The notes under the pieces were generated by a model. The model saw only the letters and a program-made list of their open reading frames with translations, was not told the DNA's origin and did no database searches. Below, one piece after another: positions 1 through 10,359 of a DNA stretch of 64,000 nt. How positions within the stretch are numbered: position 1 is the stretch's first letter; each line of letters begins with the position of its first letter. The position numbers and the translations under genes are program-made. The stretch is from Anaerolineae bacterium (GTDB lineage: Bacteria; Chloroflexota; Anaerolineae; Promineifilales; Promineifilaceae): positions 1 through 64,000 of the forward strand of contig JADLAX010000060.1 of the NCBI GenBank assembly GCA_020848035.1. The letters are read 5' to 3'.

Positions 1-685
1 AATCCAGCTGTTGGTTTAACGTTTGCCCTTGCAGCCATTCGCGCTGCCAGGCGGCATAGTCGGCGTACTGCACGGGCAGGTCGGGCAGCGGGGCGGGCAG
101 CTTGGCTACGCTGGTTTGGTACAGCGTGGCGATTTCACGGATGAGGATACCAATGGACCAGCCATCGGAGATGATGTGGTGCATGGTGAGCAGCAGGATA
201 TGGTCGTCGGGCTGGCGTTTGAGGAGCCGGGCGCGGAAGAGCGGGCCGTTGGCCAGGTCGAAGGGGGCCTGGGCTTCGGCGTCGCTGTGCTGCTGCACGG
301 CCGTTTCCTGCACCGCTCCCGTTAAACCCGTCAGGTCGGTGATGGGCAGGGGTACATCGAGGTGGGGCTGGATTTGCTGCTGGGCACGGCCGTTGTCGGC
401 CACAATTTTGGTGCGCAGGCTTTCGTGCCGGTTTACCACGGTCTGGATGCTTTGGCTTAGTGCGGCAATATCCAGATGCCCTTGCAGGCGAACGGCCGTG
501 CGCAGGTTGTAGGCAGCGTTGTTGCTGTCTAGCTGGTGTAAAAACCACAGCCGTTCTTGACCAAAGGAGAGGACGGCCGTTTTGTCTGGTTTCTTGGCCT
601 TTTTTTCTTGCAGCAGCTTCTGTAATAGGGCGCGCTGTTCATCTGGGGAAAGACCCTGAAGCTGCGGCGCGGCTGATTTATCCAT
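1..685 (-). CDS. NRPS, N-terminal condensation domain (cut by left edge)
   Basis: The reading frame opens at an ATG at 685 and stays open to the left edge, giving about 228 residues of the N-terminus; the rest lies outside the window. After a short Leu-rich leader (LSPDEQRALLQKLLQEKK, about residues 12-29) it shows condensation-domain core motifs in order: C1 SFGQERLWFLHQL, C2 RHESLRT, C3 MHHIISDGWS with the catalytic His near residue 170, and C4 YADYAAWQRE. A condensation domain joins the upstream carrier-bound chain to the amino acid of its own module. It is the last gene seen in the minus-strand megasynthase operon, 97 bases after the exporter/acylase gene, so at least one more amino acid is probably added. 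Seen: motifs and context. Inferred: its order in the assembly line. Number of modules and specificity are not visible. Confidence 0.93.
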   Translation of the reverse strand, partial: MDKSAAPQLQGLSPDEQRALLQKLLQEKKAKKPDKTAVLSFGQERLWFLHQLDSNNAAYNLRTAVRLQGHLDIAALSQSIQTVVNRHESLRTKIVADNGRAQQQIQPHLDVPLPITDLTGLTGAVQETAVQQHSDAEAQAPFDLANGPLFRARLLKRQPDDHILLLTMHHIISDGWSIGILIREIATLYQTSVAKLPAPLPDLPVQYADYAAWQREWLQGQTLNQQLD

Positions 686-718
686 AATCGTGAAATCCTA
701 AGTAGTCAGGAGACCCTC

Positions 719-761
719 ACCCCCACCCTAACCCTCTCAGGGGGAGGGTTAGGGTGGGGGT
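719..761. repeat. Perfect 18-bp inverted repeat between NRPS and exporter/acylase genes
   Basis: Arms at 719-736 and 744-761 are exact reverse complements (CCCACCCTAACCCTC type) around a 7-base loop. It sits in the 97-base gap between two genes of the same strand. There is no clear U-tract after it in the direction of transcription, so it is better read as a dispersed hairpin repeat, or an mRNA-stabilising stem, than as a classical terminator. Confidence 0.8.
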
Positions 762-782
762 CAAAAAGTGAACGGTGATCGT

Positions 783-3700
783 TTAATTCCCCGGCTGTAG
801 AATCAAAGTGGACTCTGTGACGCCCGCCACATCGGCTTCGGAGTAGCCCATGAGGAATGGCGAGCCTTCCTGCCACAGCTGCACCACATCTTCGCGGTGC
901 GGGCTGAGCAGGTTCATATTTTGGCCCGTCGAGCCCAGCATGACGGAGTTGCTGAAGTTGGACATGTCGGTGATGTGGCGCGCGCTGGAGACAATCCAGA
1001 CGGCAAACGGATCATTCCAGTCATAGGAATTGGTGTAGACGGAGAAGTTGCCGCCGCGCATCGGATAGGTCTGCGAATTAAAGAAATTTTTGAGCACCGG
1101 CACCTGACTGAACGGCTGGTGGGGGAAGGTCACGGTGTGCAGGCGGCCCCAATCCCAATTGGCAATGTCATCGCCTTGCAGGCGTTGTATCCAGTCTACA
1201 GCCTCCACAAAACTTTGTTGAACAATGTCGTCGCGGGTTTCTACTTCCGGGGTATTGATGTTGTCGAACCAGGGATGGTTGGGATCTTCCATCATGTCCA
1301 CCAGCATCGGCACATGCTGCGTGGCATGACGAATGTAGTGCCCGCTGATGTACCAGGCACCAAGGCCGGGATCCAGCTCATCTAACTCGTCGGAGATCAC
1401 GTTGCCGAGGAAGCGCAGGTGCCAGGCTTCGTAGATGGATGTGCCGGCCCCTTCAATATCGGTATGCAAGTTCCAATTGAGCAACGCGTCCAGGGCCTCT
1501 TCTTGCAGCGGCGTCTGGGCCTCAATGACATCCAGGTAAGGCATAAGCAGGGCCGCCTGGGGTGAGTACGTATCTTCCTGAATCAAATCCATATCTTCGA
1601 CGGTGAGCGGCGCGTATTCTTGCAGCAAATCTTCAATTTGCTGGGCCCGGTAGCCAGGGGTATAGCCGTCGCTGATGTAGTAGGGATACCCTTCCGGCTC
1701 AATGCGGTTATTGGCCGAGGCCAGGAAACCCTGTTCCGGGTTGTAGGCGTAGGGCAGCTCCTCAAAGGGGATGTAGCCCTGCCACTCGTTGTCGCTGACC
1801 CAGCCTTCGACGGGAAGACGGCCGTTGCCATTCGGCCGAATCGGTATTTTGCCGACAGCCTGGAACCCAATGTTGCCTTCACGATCGGCATAAAACACGT
1901 TTTGCCCAGGCGTGTCCCAATGAGACAAAGCCTCGCGGAACTCCTCCCAGTTCGCGGCTCTATCCAGCGCCAGGATGGAGGTAAACAGGGTGCTGCTGTC
2001 GTGCTGCACCCAGCGCATAGCCATGGGGTGGGCAATGGTGGGCTCTTGCAGAATGTAATTCATGATCGGGCCATGTTGGGTAACGTAGATATCCACCACA
2101 ACCGGATCTTTACCGCGCACCTCTATCGTTTCCTGGATGTGCTCCAGGTCGAGCCATTCGCCATCGTACTGGTACTTGGTGGGCTGGATTGTGTCGTCCA
2201 GCCGCTCAATATAAAAATCTTGTGTATCGGGGCCTAAACTGGTCAGACCCCAGGAGATATCGGCATTGTGGCCGGTGATCACCCCCGGTACGCCAACCAG
2301 CGTGAAGCCAACCACATCGTATTCGCCACCATGCAGACCGACGGCATGCCAGATGGAAGGCATGGTCAGACCGATGTGGATGTCATTGGCCAGCATGGGC
2401 AGACCACTTTCCGTCAGCGAGCCATCCACAACCCAGCTGTTGCTGCCAATGCCATCAACGGTGGTGCCCAGGACGTTGTTGATTTTGATAATTTCCGTCA
2501 GGTCCAGATTTTTCATGCCGCTGAAAAGGTTCGGATCGGCCGGTGTGGTAATCGGTGAACCGTCGGCGGTGAAGGGAAAGAGCATCTCCATTGCTTCTGG
2601 ACCAACGGCATCGAAGACGGAGGCGCGCACCAGCTCGATGTAGTTGTTGGCGCTGAGCTGCAAAGAAATGGCGTTGCCCCAGACTATCGAATCAACGGGT
2701 GTCCACGGTTCAGGTTCAAAGCGCAGGATCTTGTATTCGATGGGCAGCGCATTTTTGTGTTCTTCCAGGTAGGCATTGACGCCATCGGTGTATGCAATCA
2801 AGACGGCTTTGGATGCTTCGTCCATCTGCTCCCAGATGTGTTCGGCGGCGGGGCGCATGAGCATGTTGCGGTTGTACGAGTCGGTGGACAGGGCCTGTTC
2901 ACCGACAATCTCGGCTAAACGGCCGCTTGGTGCCCGGCGGAATATTTCCATTTGGAACATACGATCCTGCGCCGTGGCAAAGCCCTGCGCAAAAAACAGA
3001 TCATGCTCGTTTTCGGCGTAAATGTGCACCGTCCCCCACTCATCGCGCACGATCCGTGTTTCCTCCTGCAAACCCGGCAGTTGGAGCGTGCCATCCGTTT
3101 GCGGTAGGGCAAGCCGCATGGAGATGTAAACGTAGCCTGCCAGGGCAACAATCAGCGTTACCAAAAGCAGGCTGATGCCTAGAACCCATCTTCTTCCCGA
3201 TTTCATAGTTTCTCCTCTCGTTTTTGACTCAGTTGAAGTAAGCGGTTTTTGAGCCTGGTTGTCGGTTACGGCCGTATTCATCACTGCCGCCGTCTCTGCT
3301 TCTGCCTCGTCCGGAATCGCATCCGGAATTTCGTCTTCAACCAGGCGTGTCCGGGGATGCGCATAGGCAAAAATCATGATGATGAGGTTGATAATGCCGG
3401 TCACGATCATCAAAAAGCCAATGCCACGGCCGTTGCCCACGCCAATAAGCTGCCCCACGCTGTTGGCCAGAACGCCATCTACATCCAGCAGCGGTTGGAA
3501 CACATAGTCGGACAGCGGCCCGGCCAAAATTTGCCCCAGCGGAAAGAACAAAGCGGCCGTCAGGCGCAGCGTGGCAAACACGCGCCCCTGAATGTTAATG
3601 GGCACCTTCTTTTGCCAGATGGTCATCAGCGAAGCCCCGGCAATTTGAGAAAAGAAGAGATACAGGGCCGCGGCAATGGCAATGAGCCAGGCATTGGGTT

Positions 3701-4673
3701 GCAGGCCACCTAACAGCAGCAAAATGGACCGCAAAAAGCCAAAGATTAAAAAGCCGTTCATCTTGCGCTTGGGGCCACCCCAGAGGCTCATTGTAATGGC
3801 CCCCAGCAGCGCGCCGACGCCGGAAACGGCAAACACCCAGCCTAACGTCTGGGCGTTGGCAAAACCCAACACGATGGGGGCAATCAGCACCACCACCATG
3901 CCCTGGGTGAAGTTCAGCACAATGGCCAGCAGCAGCAGGTAATACATGCCCACCCGTTCCCGGATGTACCGCCAGCCCTCTTTGGCCTCTTCAATGTAGG
4001 TGCCCCATCGACTGCGTCCTACGCGGGCAAGCTCTTCGGCCTTTTCCGCCGCGGCTTCTCTGGCCGGGTTTGGAATGCGCACCACAAACAGCACGATGAC
4101 GGCAAACAGGAACGTGGCCAGGTCAATTTGGGCGATTCCTTTGAGGCCAATGGTGACAAGCAGCAAACCGGCCAAAAACGGGGCCACGATGCGGCTCATG
4201 GCTGGACCAATTTGCATCATGCCGTTGGCCCGCCCCAACCGTTCCTTCGGCACCAGCAAAGCCACTGTGGCCTGGCTGGCCGGTTCCTGGATGGCCCCAA
4301 AGAGCGAAATAGCGGCCACAGCAATGTAGATGTGCCAGGTTTGCAGCTGGTCATTTAGCACCAGCAGCAAGATCGCCAGCGTGCTGAGCGCCGCGCCAAA
4401 GTCGCTGAGGATCATCGTTTTGCGGCGGTCCCAGCGGTCTACCAGCACCCCGGCAAACGGCGAAATGAGGATGCCCGGCAGGCCGTAAAAGAAGGTGATG
4501 AGGGCAAACTGGGTGACGGAGGCGGTTTGTTCATAGGCCCAGACGCGCAGGGCAAAACCGGTCAGCCCTGAGCCGATGATAGAGATCATCTCGCCGAACC
4601 AGATGGCGTTAAAGACGTTCTGTTTGTACTTGGGCGTGAACCGGGTGGTGGGGCTTACGGCCGTTTGGCTCAT
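783..4673 (-). CDS. MFS exporter fused to penicillin-acylase-type Ntn hydrolase
   Basis: A single open frame of 1,296 residues. Residues ~20-430 are a 12-helix major facilitator of the EntS/MFS_3 type (motif A-like GVLVDRWDRRKT near residue 76). Residues ~435-490 are an acidic, Ala/Thr-rich linker. A new membrane anchor follows (residues ~497-520, starting MKSGRRWVLGIS), then an acylase of ~770 residues. The acylase has the autoprocessing site GSNSWVV with the nucleophile Ser near residue 744, and the ANNRI segment matching the oxyanion Asn of penicillin acylases. The family removes acyl groups from amides; PvdQ does this in siderophore maturation. Here it would sit outside the membrane beside an exporter, downstream of a FAAL-started line, suggesting deacylation of an acylated precursor at export. 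A strong ribosome binding site before Met-490 (ATG at 3206) means the acylase may also be made alone. The start is 1 base after the PKS stop. Confidence 0.9.
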   Translation of the reverse strand: MSQTAVSPTTRFTPKYKQNVFNAIWFGEMISIIGSGLTGFALRVWAYEQTASVTQFALITFFYGLPGILISPFAGVLVDRWDRRKTMILSDFGAALSTLAILLLVLNDQLQTWHIYIAVAAISLFGAIQEPASQATVALLVPKERLGRANGMMQIGPAMSRIVAPFLAGLLLVTIGLKGIAQIDLATFLFAVIVLFVVRIPNPAREAAAEKAEELARVGRSRWGTYIEEAKEGWRYIRERVGMYYLLLLAIVLNFTQGMVVVLIAPIVLGFANAQTLGWVFAVSGVGALLGAITMSLWGGPKRKMNGFLIFGFLRSILLLLGGLQPNAWLIAIAAALYLFFSQIAGASLMTIWQKKVPINIQGRVFATLRLTAALFFPLGQILAGPLSDYVFQPLLDVDGVLANSVGQLIGVGNGRGIGFLMIVTGIINLIIMIFAYAHPRTRLVEDEIPDAIPDEAEAETAAVMNTAVTDNQAQKPLTSTESKTRGETMKSGRRWVLGISLLLVTLIVALAGYVYISMRLALPQTDGTLQLPGLQEETRIVRDEWGTVHIYAENEHDLFFAQGFATAQDRMFQMEIFRRAPSGRLAEIVGEQALSTDSYNRNMLMRPAAEHIWEQMDEASKAVLIAYTDGVNAYLEEHKNALPIEYKILRFEPEPWTPVDSIVWGNAISLQLSANNYIELVRASVFDAVGPEAMEMLFPFTADGSPITTPADPNLFSGMKNLDLTEIIKINNVLGTTVDGIGSNSWVVDGSLTESGLPMLANDIHIGLTMPSIWHAVGLHGGEYDVVGFTLVGVPGVITGHNADISWGLTSLGPDTQDFYIERLDDTIQPTKYQYDGEWLDLEHIQETIEVRGKDPVVVDIYVTQHGPIMNYILQEPTIAHPMAMRWVQHDSSTLFTSILALDRAANWEEFREALSHWDTPGQNVFYADREGNIGFQAVGKIPIRPNGNGRLPVEGWVSDNEWQGYIPFEELPYAYNPEQGFLASANNRIEPEGYPYYISDGYTPGYRAQQIEDLLQEYAPLTVEDMDLIQEDTYSPQAALLMPYLDVIEAQTPLQEEALDALLNWNLHTDIEGAGTSIYEAWHLRFLGNVISDELDELDPGLGAWYISGHYIRHATQHVPMLVDMMEDPNHPWFDNINTPEVETRDDIVQQSFVEAVDWIQRLQGDDIANWDWGRLHTVTFPHQPFSQVPVLKNFFNSQTYPMRGGNFSVYTNSYDWNDPFAVWIVSSARHITDMSNFSNSVMLGSTGQNMNLLSPHREDVVQLWQEGSPFLMGYSEADVAGVTESTLILQPGN
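3204..3218 (-). promoter_or_regulatory. Internal ribosome binding site and ATG for the acylase half
   Basis: On the minus strand AGGAG (3216-3212) lies five bases upstream of an in-frame ATG at 3206, exactly where the membrane anchor of the acylase domain begins. This is a better start signal than most real starts in the window. It suggests that exporter and acylase were, or still are, two cistrons and that the exporter has lost its stop codon. Translation from here would give 807 residues. Confidence 0.65.
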
Positions 4674-4674
4674 C

Positions 4675-7600
4675 TTATCCTTGCTCCTCTGCTTCTAGCA
4701 GCTGGCTTAACAGGGCGGCCACGTCAGCGTCTGACAGGTCGTCAACATTGATATCGGGTTCGGCCGTTGGGGGGGCAGTTTCGGTGGCGGGGAACGGCCG
4801 TTCCCCATGTGGTGCCTGGTAATTGTCGGGCAGCTCGTAGCCATACTGCTCGGCCAGCTGGCGCGTGCTGGGGTCCAGCCGACGCGGCAGGCTGATCTCG
4901 CGCCAGGTGTCGGCCAGCGTGGGATCAATGCCCGTGTGGGTCAGAATGTTCGGGTCACCAATGCCACCCATCATGCGCTCGCGACGGCCGTCGTACGGCG
5001 TGATCAGCGCGGGTTCGTAGGGCAGTCCCATCAGCTGGCACAAATCACGCATGATCGTTTCCGGCTGCTGCACCAGGTCTTCGTAGCGCACCACGCGCTT
5101 TCGGGCCGGGTCCACGTCTTTGAGGAAGGTGGTCAGGTTGCGGTTGGCCGTGGCCCAAATCGTCTCGGCCACGATGTACGGGTCCGGGTTGGGGTCTTCA
5201 AACAGGCTGGAGCTGAACTGCTGGTCCAGCCGCACCCGCAAAAACGACTCCATCATGGCGTAGGGATGGCGCACCAGGTGGATGTAAAGCGCCCCGTCAA
5301 AAATTTGCTCGGCGCGGCGCAGCGTTTCCATGTCCATGGCGTACGGCGGCGTTTTGTCCACCAGCAGCCGGTCGCCCGCCAGGGTTTGGAGGCGATGGTA
5401 GACGTCGGGCACGGTGTGGTTTTCGGCCACCAAACGCTCAATTTCGGCCCAGCCCTGCTCTGGTTCCAGCTTCAGCAGCTCCACCAGCGCCCAGTGCAGC
5501 CCTTCAGCAGGCCAGGTGAAATCCTGGCCAAAGCTGACGTTTTGCTGCCATTCCTGCATGTCCTTGAAGAACAGCAGCGAGATTTCCGGCGGGCAGAAGA
5601 TTTGTTTATGCCCGGCCAGCATGACGCGGAACAGCGTTGAGCCAGAGCGGGGGCTGGAGAGGACAAAAAGCATCGGCTTGTTTTTCTTCGCCGGTGGGAC
5701 AAACGCGGCGCGGTTGTAGGCGTTGGCCCGGTGTTCCTTGATGGTGTAGGCCGACAGCGGCTTGTCGGTGGCGTAGGCGGCCAGGTTGGCCATGCGGTCC
5801 TGCTGCTGGTAGACAAATTGAGCCAGTTCGGGCAGCTTCGGCGTGCCCAAAATTTCGTGCGGGTAGAACTGTACTTTCAGGTCGCGCTTCAGGTTCCACA
5901 TCAGGTCCACGGCGGCCAGCTGCATATCGAAGCCGCTCAGGTCGCCATCGGCCGGGATTTGCTCGGGCGGGATGTTCAGCCCGTTGGCAATTTTCTGGCG
6001 CAGGTATTTTTCGACGAGGGACGGCCGTTCCACCGGGAACGCCTCTTTCAACTGCTCCAAAATCGGTTTGGCCGATGCCGCACCGCTGGCCAGCCCGTCG
6101 GCGATGCCCTGGGCCACCCCGGCGGCGGTGGCGTCGGCGAAGAGCTGCTGGAGCGAAAGCTCGACGCCAAATTCGTTGTGCAGCTGGTTGCGCAGCTGCG
6201 TCGCCAGCAGCGAATGGCCGCCCAGCTCAAAGAAGTTGTCGTCTACGCCGATCTTTTCAATGCCCAGCACCTGCTGCCAGATGGCCACCACACGCTCCTC
6301 GATGGGGTTGCGCGGGGCGACGTATTCGGTCCACAGGGCGGGCCGTTCGTACAGATTTTTGTCTGGGGCGGCCGCTTTTTGCTGCCGCTGGGCGATGCGC
6401 TGCGGCAGGTTGGCGGTGGAGATGAGGAGGACGTCGGTTACGGCCGTTCCCACTGCCCGCTCCAACACAGCAAACCCTTCCTGCCGGTCCAGCGCCAGCT
6501 GCGACAGCTCGCCCATGACCGGCATGTTGGCGTCCTGGTCAAATTTCCACACATCCCAGTTGAGCGCCAGCCAGGGGAAGGCGCTGCGGCGGTTGAGCTG
6601 CTGCACCAGGGCGTTGGCGCTGTGGGCGGCGGCGGTGAAGGCGGCAAAACCCACGCCGCCCAGCACGGTAGATAGCGCGGAACTGACCACGCAAAATTCC
6701 AGCGGCAGGTCGGCAATCACCTCGGCCAATACTTCCAGGCTGGTTTGTTTGGTGCGGAAGAAGATGTCGCTGTGGCCCCGCTTGATCTCGGCGATGGCCT
6801 GGAACGCCTGCTGCCCGGCGATGGTGGGCGAGTGGATCACCCCGGTGAGCGGGCCGCACTGGGCAATGCCTGCGGTAACGGCCGTTTGCACCGCCTCCCG
6901 GTCCGTCAAATCTGCCTGTAAAGTCACCACTTTGCTGCCGGTGGCGGCCAGTTCGGCCAACTGGGCGGCGCTGGCGGGCTGTTCGTCAATCAGCAGGAGG
7001 GTAGCGGCCGTTTTCTCGGCCAGGGTGCGGGCGATGTCGTAGCCAATGTCGCTCAGACCGCCGGTGATGAGCGTGGTGGCATTGGGATGGAAAACGGCCG
7101 TGCCGGGCTGAACCAGCGGCGCGGCCACCACCGTCGGCAGCCAGCGCTTGCGGCCGCGCAGGGCTACTTGCGGTGCGGCCGTCTCGGCCACACACTCGGC
7201 CAGGATGGGCCGTACGGCCGTTTCGTTGGCGGCGGCGAGGTCGATCACCTGGCTGGTAAGCTGGGCGTACTCCTGCGGGATGGTCTGGCTGAGGCCCAAC
7301 AGCGCCGCCTGGGCCGGGTCCAGCGCTTCGGTGTCGGTCACGGCGCATGCTGCCTGCGTGACGACGTGAATGCGGGCGGCATTGCCTGCCGCGCCCGCCG
7401 CTTTGGCCAGGTAGGCCAGCGGGTAAAACGGCGTTTCAACGGCTGTGCTCCACAAAAAGAGAATATGCTGTGGTGGGTGAGGCAGCGCGGCCAACAGCTG
7501 GACAAACTCGGTTTCGTCGGCGGGGTTCAGGGTGAAGTGACTGCCTTCCTGGTCCCAAGACGCACCGGGGCGCACCCGTGCCACGGTCTGCCCGGCGGCT

Positions 7601-10170
7601 TCCAGGTGGGCGGCCAGCTGCGGCCCCAGCGTGTCGTCGCTGAAGATGAGCCAGGAAGCGGCCGTTTCCGGGGCCACAAACGCCGGTACATTGGGCGCAC
7701 TTTGCCAGCCGGGCAGGTAACCCCACTGGCTGAGGTCGGCATTTTTGTGCAGCGCCGCCGTTTGGGTCTGGTCGGTGAGGCTTTTGGCTTCGATCCAGTA
7801 CCGCTTGCGCTCAAACGGGTAGGTGGGCAGGATGACGCGGTGGCGGGTTGTGCCTTCGTGGAGCGACTGCCAGGCGACGGCCGTTCCCGCCAGCCACAGT
7901 TGACCCAACGTTTGCCGCATCGTTTCTGGGGTGGCAGGCAGGGTGGCAAAGTGGGGCACACGCAGCAAATTGGCGGGCAACGCGGCGGTAACCTGGCCCA
8001 GGAAGAGCAGCTGGCGCGACGGCAGCTGCTGCAAGCCGCCCAGCGCCGCAGCCAGCTTGTCGGCCAGGTGGTCGTGGCTGGTGCTTTCCAGCAGGTGGTT
8101 CCAGTAGCGGAAATTGTAATCTTGCGTGCCCAGCCAACGGCCGTTGTGCGTAGAAAAAATCGGGATCTCGCCGGTCTGAGCGGACACATGGTCGGCCTGA
8201 ACGGCGATGAGTTCACCTGCGGCCGCCAGCCGCGCCCCGTCGGCCAGGGAGATGGTGCCCGCCAGCACGGCGGCGGTAATTTCGCCGCTGCCGATGCCCA
8301 GCACCGATTCGGGGGCAACACCCCACGCCTGCCACGTTTTGGCCAGGGCAAACTCCACGGCAAAAGCCGCAGCGGTGGCCACGGCGCGCGGCGAGAGCGA
8401 ATTGCTGTTGTGTGGGTCGGCGGGATAGAGCAGGGTGCGCAGGTCGGTGCCGAGATACGGCCGTAACAACACCGCACACGACTCAATTTGCTGCCGGAAC
8501 ACGGGGTTGGCTTCGTACAGCTCCCGCGCCGTGTTGGTCACCACACCCGCGCCAGTGCAGATGAAGGTGAGCGCGGGCGCGGTTTGCAGCGGCACGGTCT
8601 GGCTGGCATACTGCTGGTTTTCCAGGGCGGCCAGCGCTTCGGCCGTGGTGGTGGCGCTGAGCAGGCGGCGATGGGCAAAGGGCTGCCGTCCCACCTGGAG
8701 GGTGTAGGCGACGTCGGCCAGGTTCAGCTCTGGGTGCTGGCGCAGATGGGCGGCAAGCTGTTGGGTGGCGGTGGCCAGGGCAGCGGCCGTTTTGGCCGAC
8801 AGCACAATCAGCTGCGGCTCGTCCGTATCGTCGGAAGGCTCCACTTCGGGCGCTTCCTGCAAAATAACGTGGGCGTTGGTGCCACCCAGGCCAAAGGAGC
8901 TGATCCCCGCCAGGCGCGGTGTTTCTTCCGGCGTTTCCCAGGGGACCAGGGTCGGATTGGGATAGACCGGCGCGTTGGCAAAGTCAATTTCCGGATTGGG
9001 CGTCTCAAAATTGAGCGAGGGCGGGATTTCCTGGTTTTGCATGGCCAGGACGGTTTTGAGCAGCCCGGCAATGCCCGCCGCCCCGGTGAGGTGGCCCACG
9101 TTGGTCTTGACCGAGCCGATGGGGCAGTAGCCGGTTTCGTCGGTGTAGGTGCGGAATGCTTTGGTGATGGCCCGAATTTCGATGGGGTCGCCCAGGCGCG
9201 TGCCGCTGCCGTGGCCTTCGACGTACTGGATGTCGGCGGCGTCGACGCCTGCCACGGAGAGCGCTTCGGTGATGACGGCCGCTTGCCCATCGACGCCCGG
9301 CGCGGGAAAGCCCACCTTGTCCGAACCATCGTTGTTGATGGCGGTGCCCAGGATGAGGCCGTGAATGTGGTCGCCATCGGCCAGGGCATCTTCGAGCCGC
9401 TTGAGCACGACCACACCCACACCGCTGCTGAAGACGGTGCCTACGGCGTTGGTGTCATAGGTGCGGGTACGGCCGTCGGGCGACAAAATCGAGCCGTCGA
9501 CAAACTGGTACCCCTTGGGATGGTCCACGTGCACGGCCACGCCGCCCGCCAGGGCCATGTCGCACTCGTCGCCGAGCAGCGCCTGGCAAGCTAAATGCAC
9601 CGCGACCAGCGAGGTGGAGCAGGCGGTCTGCACGGTGAAGCTGGGGCCGCGCAGGTTAAATTTGTAGGAAACGCGGGTTGAGAGAAAGTCTGCGCCGTTG
9701 CCGATGTCGATCTGGCCCTGGTCGATGTGCTGCAACAGCTGCGGGTTGGTGGCCAGGTTGTAGACCAGGTAGGAGCTGGTGGTGCTGCCGCCAAAGACGC
9801 CAATCAGCCCTTTGTACTGCGCCGGGTCGTAACCGGCGTGCTCCAGGGCGGTCCAGGCGCTTTCCAAAAAGACGCGCTGCTGGGGGTCCATAATTTCGGC
9901 GTCGCGCGGGTTGTAGCCAAAGAAATCGGCATCAAACCCGTCTAACTCGTCCAGGGCCGAATTGACCTTGATGAAGGTGGGGTCTTGCAGCTGCTGTTCG
10001 GTGGCTCCGGCGGCGCGGGCTTGTTCGGGGGTTAACGGCCGTATCGAATCCACCCCGTTGCGTATGTTCTGCCAGAATTCGTCCACATTGGCCGCGCCGG
10101 GGAATCGCCCGGCCATACCGACGATGGCGATTTCGGTGCCGTTAAATTGGTCTTTGGTTTCTTCACTCAT
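4675..10170 (-). CDS. Type I PKS: KS - degenerate AT - degenerate KR - ACP - ACP-like - sulfotransferase
   Basis: 1,831 residues. The KS domain (residues ~10-440) has the active Cys-184 in TACSTSL and both His motifs ([21 protein letters not shown]). The AT region (~460-800) is damaged: GHSxGE is GIGSGE, so Gly-627 stands where the nucleophile Ser should be, and the subdomain carrying the HAFH His is missing. The KR has GGLSDIG, and Phe-1178 stands where the catalytic Tyr should be (GFAAFTAAA), so reduction is unlikely. An ACP follows (GGHSLLA, Ser-1320). A second carrier-like segment has GFDM where GxDS is expected, so it has no attachment Ser. A sulfotransferase domain follows (PAPS loop [11 protein letters not shown] near 1504; HLVRHP). 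The C-terminal tail is [14 protein letters not shown]. With a dead AT, the extender must arrive in trans, most simply from the discrete AT encoded at 23,008-24,510. There is no thioesterase. Confidence 0.93.
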   Translation of the reverse strand: MSEETKDQFNGTEIAIVGMAGRFPGAANVDEFWQNIRNGVDSIRPLTPEQARAAGATEQQLQDPTFIKVNSALDELDGFDADFFGYNPRDAEIMDPQQRVFLESAWTALEHAGYDPAQYKGLIGVFGGSTTSSYLVYNLATNPQLLQHIDQGQIDIGNGADFLSTRVSYKFNLRGPSFTVQTACSTSLVAVHLACQALLGDECDMALAGGVAVHVDHPKGYQFVDGSILSPDGRTRTYDTNAVGTVFSSGVGVVVLKRLEDALADGDHIHGLILGTAINNDGSDKVGFPAPGVDGQAAVITEALSVAGVDAADIQYVEGHGSGTRLGDPIEIRAITKAFRTYTDETGYCPIGSVKTNVGHLTGAAGIAGLLKTVLAMQNQEIPPSLNFETPNPEIDFANAPVYPNPTLVPWETPEETPRLAGISSFGLGGTNAHVILQEAPEVEPSDDTDEPQLIVLSAKTAAALATATQQLAAHLRQHPELNLADVAYTLQVGRQPFAHRRLLSATTTAEALAALENQQYASQTVPLQTAPALTFICTGAGVVTNTARELYEANPVFRQQIESCAVLLRPYLGTDLRTLLYPADPHNSNSLSPRAVATAAAFAVEFALAKTWQAWGVAPESVLGIGSGEITAAVLAGTISLADGARLAAAGELIAVQADHVSAQTGEIPIFSTHNGRWLGTQDYNFRYWNHLLESTSHDHLADKLAAALGGLQQLPSRQLLFLGQVTAALPANLLRVPHFATLPATPETMRQTLGQLWLAGTAVAWQSLHEGTTRHRVILPTYPFERKRYWIEAKSLTDQTQTAALHKNADLSQWGYLPGWQSAPNVPAFVAPETAASWLIFSDDTLGPQLAAHLEAAGQTVARVRPGASWDQEGSHFTLNPADETEFVQLLAALPHPPQHILFLWSTAVETPFYPLAYLAKAAGAAGNAARIHVVTQAACAVTDTEALDPAQAALLGLSQTIPQEYAQLTSQVIDLAAANETAVRPILAECVAETAAPQVALRGRKRWLPTVVAAPLVQPGTAVFHPNATTLITGGLSDIGYDIARTLAEKTAATLLLIDEQPASAAQLAELAATGSKVVTLQADLTDREAVQTAVTAGIAQCGPLTGVIHSPTIAGQQAFQAIAEIKRGHSDIFFRTKQTSLEVLAEVIADLPLEFCVVSSALSTVLGGVGFAAFTAAAHSANALVQQLNRRSAFPWLALNWDVWKFDQDANMPVMGELSQLALDRQEGFAVLERAVGTAVTDVLLISTANLPQRIAQRQQKAAAPDKNLYERPALWTEYVAPRNPIEERVVAIWQQVLGIEKIGVDDNFFELGGHSLLATQLRNQLHNEFGVELSLQQLFADATAAGVAQGIADGLASGAASAKPILEQLKEAFPVERPSLVEKYLRQKIANGLNIPPEQIPADGDLSGFDMQLAAVDLMWNLKRDLKVQFYPHEILGTPKLPELAQFVYQQQDRMANLAAYATDKPLSAYTIKEHRANAYNRAAFVPPAKKNKPMLFVLSSPRSGSTLFRVMLAGHKQIFCPPEISLLFFKDMQEWQQNVSFGQDFTWPAEGLHWALVELLKLEPEQGWAEIERLVAENHTVPDVYHRLQTLAGDRLLVDKTPPYAMDMETLRRAEQIFDGALYIHLVRHPYAMMESFLRVRLDQQFSSSLFEDPNPDPYIVAETIWATANRNLTTFLKDVDPARKRVVRYEDLVQQPETIMRDLCQLMGLPYEPALITPYDGRRERMMGGIGDPNILTHTGIDPTLADTWREISLPRRLDPSTRQLAEQYGYELPDNYQAPHGERPFPATETAPPTAEPDINVDDLSDADVAALLSQLLEAEEQG

Positions 10171-10188
10171 GCTTAATCACTTTTGGGA

Positions 10189-10251
10189 GGGCGAGGCAGG
10201 TGATGGGATGTCTGCCTGGTTGGGCAAAGGTGTTGGTCACCTGCCTCGCCC
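10189..10251. repeat. Inverted-repeat element, copy 1
   Basis: Fourteen-base perfect arms GGGCGAGGCAGGTG (10189-10202) and CACCTGCCTCGCCC (10238-10251) enclose about 35 bases. A second copy with the same arms and a similar interior (GGCAAAGGTGTTGG) follows 26 bases later. Together they occupy most of the 305-base gap between the two megasynthase genes. Confidence 0.85.
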
Positions 10252-10277
10252 CTACTTTTTACTTTTCACTTTTTAAT

Positions 10278-10340
10278 GGGCGAGGCAGGTGGGGTTTTGC
10301 CTGTTGTGAATGGCAAAGGTGTTGGCCACCTGCCTCGCCC
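10278..10340. repeat. Inverted-repeat element, copy 2
   Basis: Same 14-base arms as the copy at 10189 (here 10278-10291 and 10327-10340), same total length of 63 bases, interior diverged. It is a tandem duplication of a mobile-looking hairpin unit. It could form a strong stem in the mRNA joining the two synthase genes. Confidence 0.85.
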
Positions 10341-10359
10341 CTACGTTTATGGTTTGCCC

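Noticed and set aside
719-761. 18-bp hairpin as a rho-independent terminator
   Set aside because: No U-tract follows in the direction of transcription and the operon appears to continue into the NRPS gene.
7087-8466. 459-codon plus-strand open frame
   Set aside because: Antisense to the degenerate AT/KR region of the PKS; Gly/Arg/Gln-rich shadow without recognisable domain or ribosome binding site.
10189-10340. Two repeated units considered as a CRISPR-like array
   Set aside because: Only two units, each an inverted repeat with diverged interior, no spacers of even length and no cas genes.
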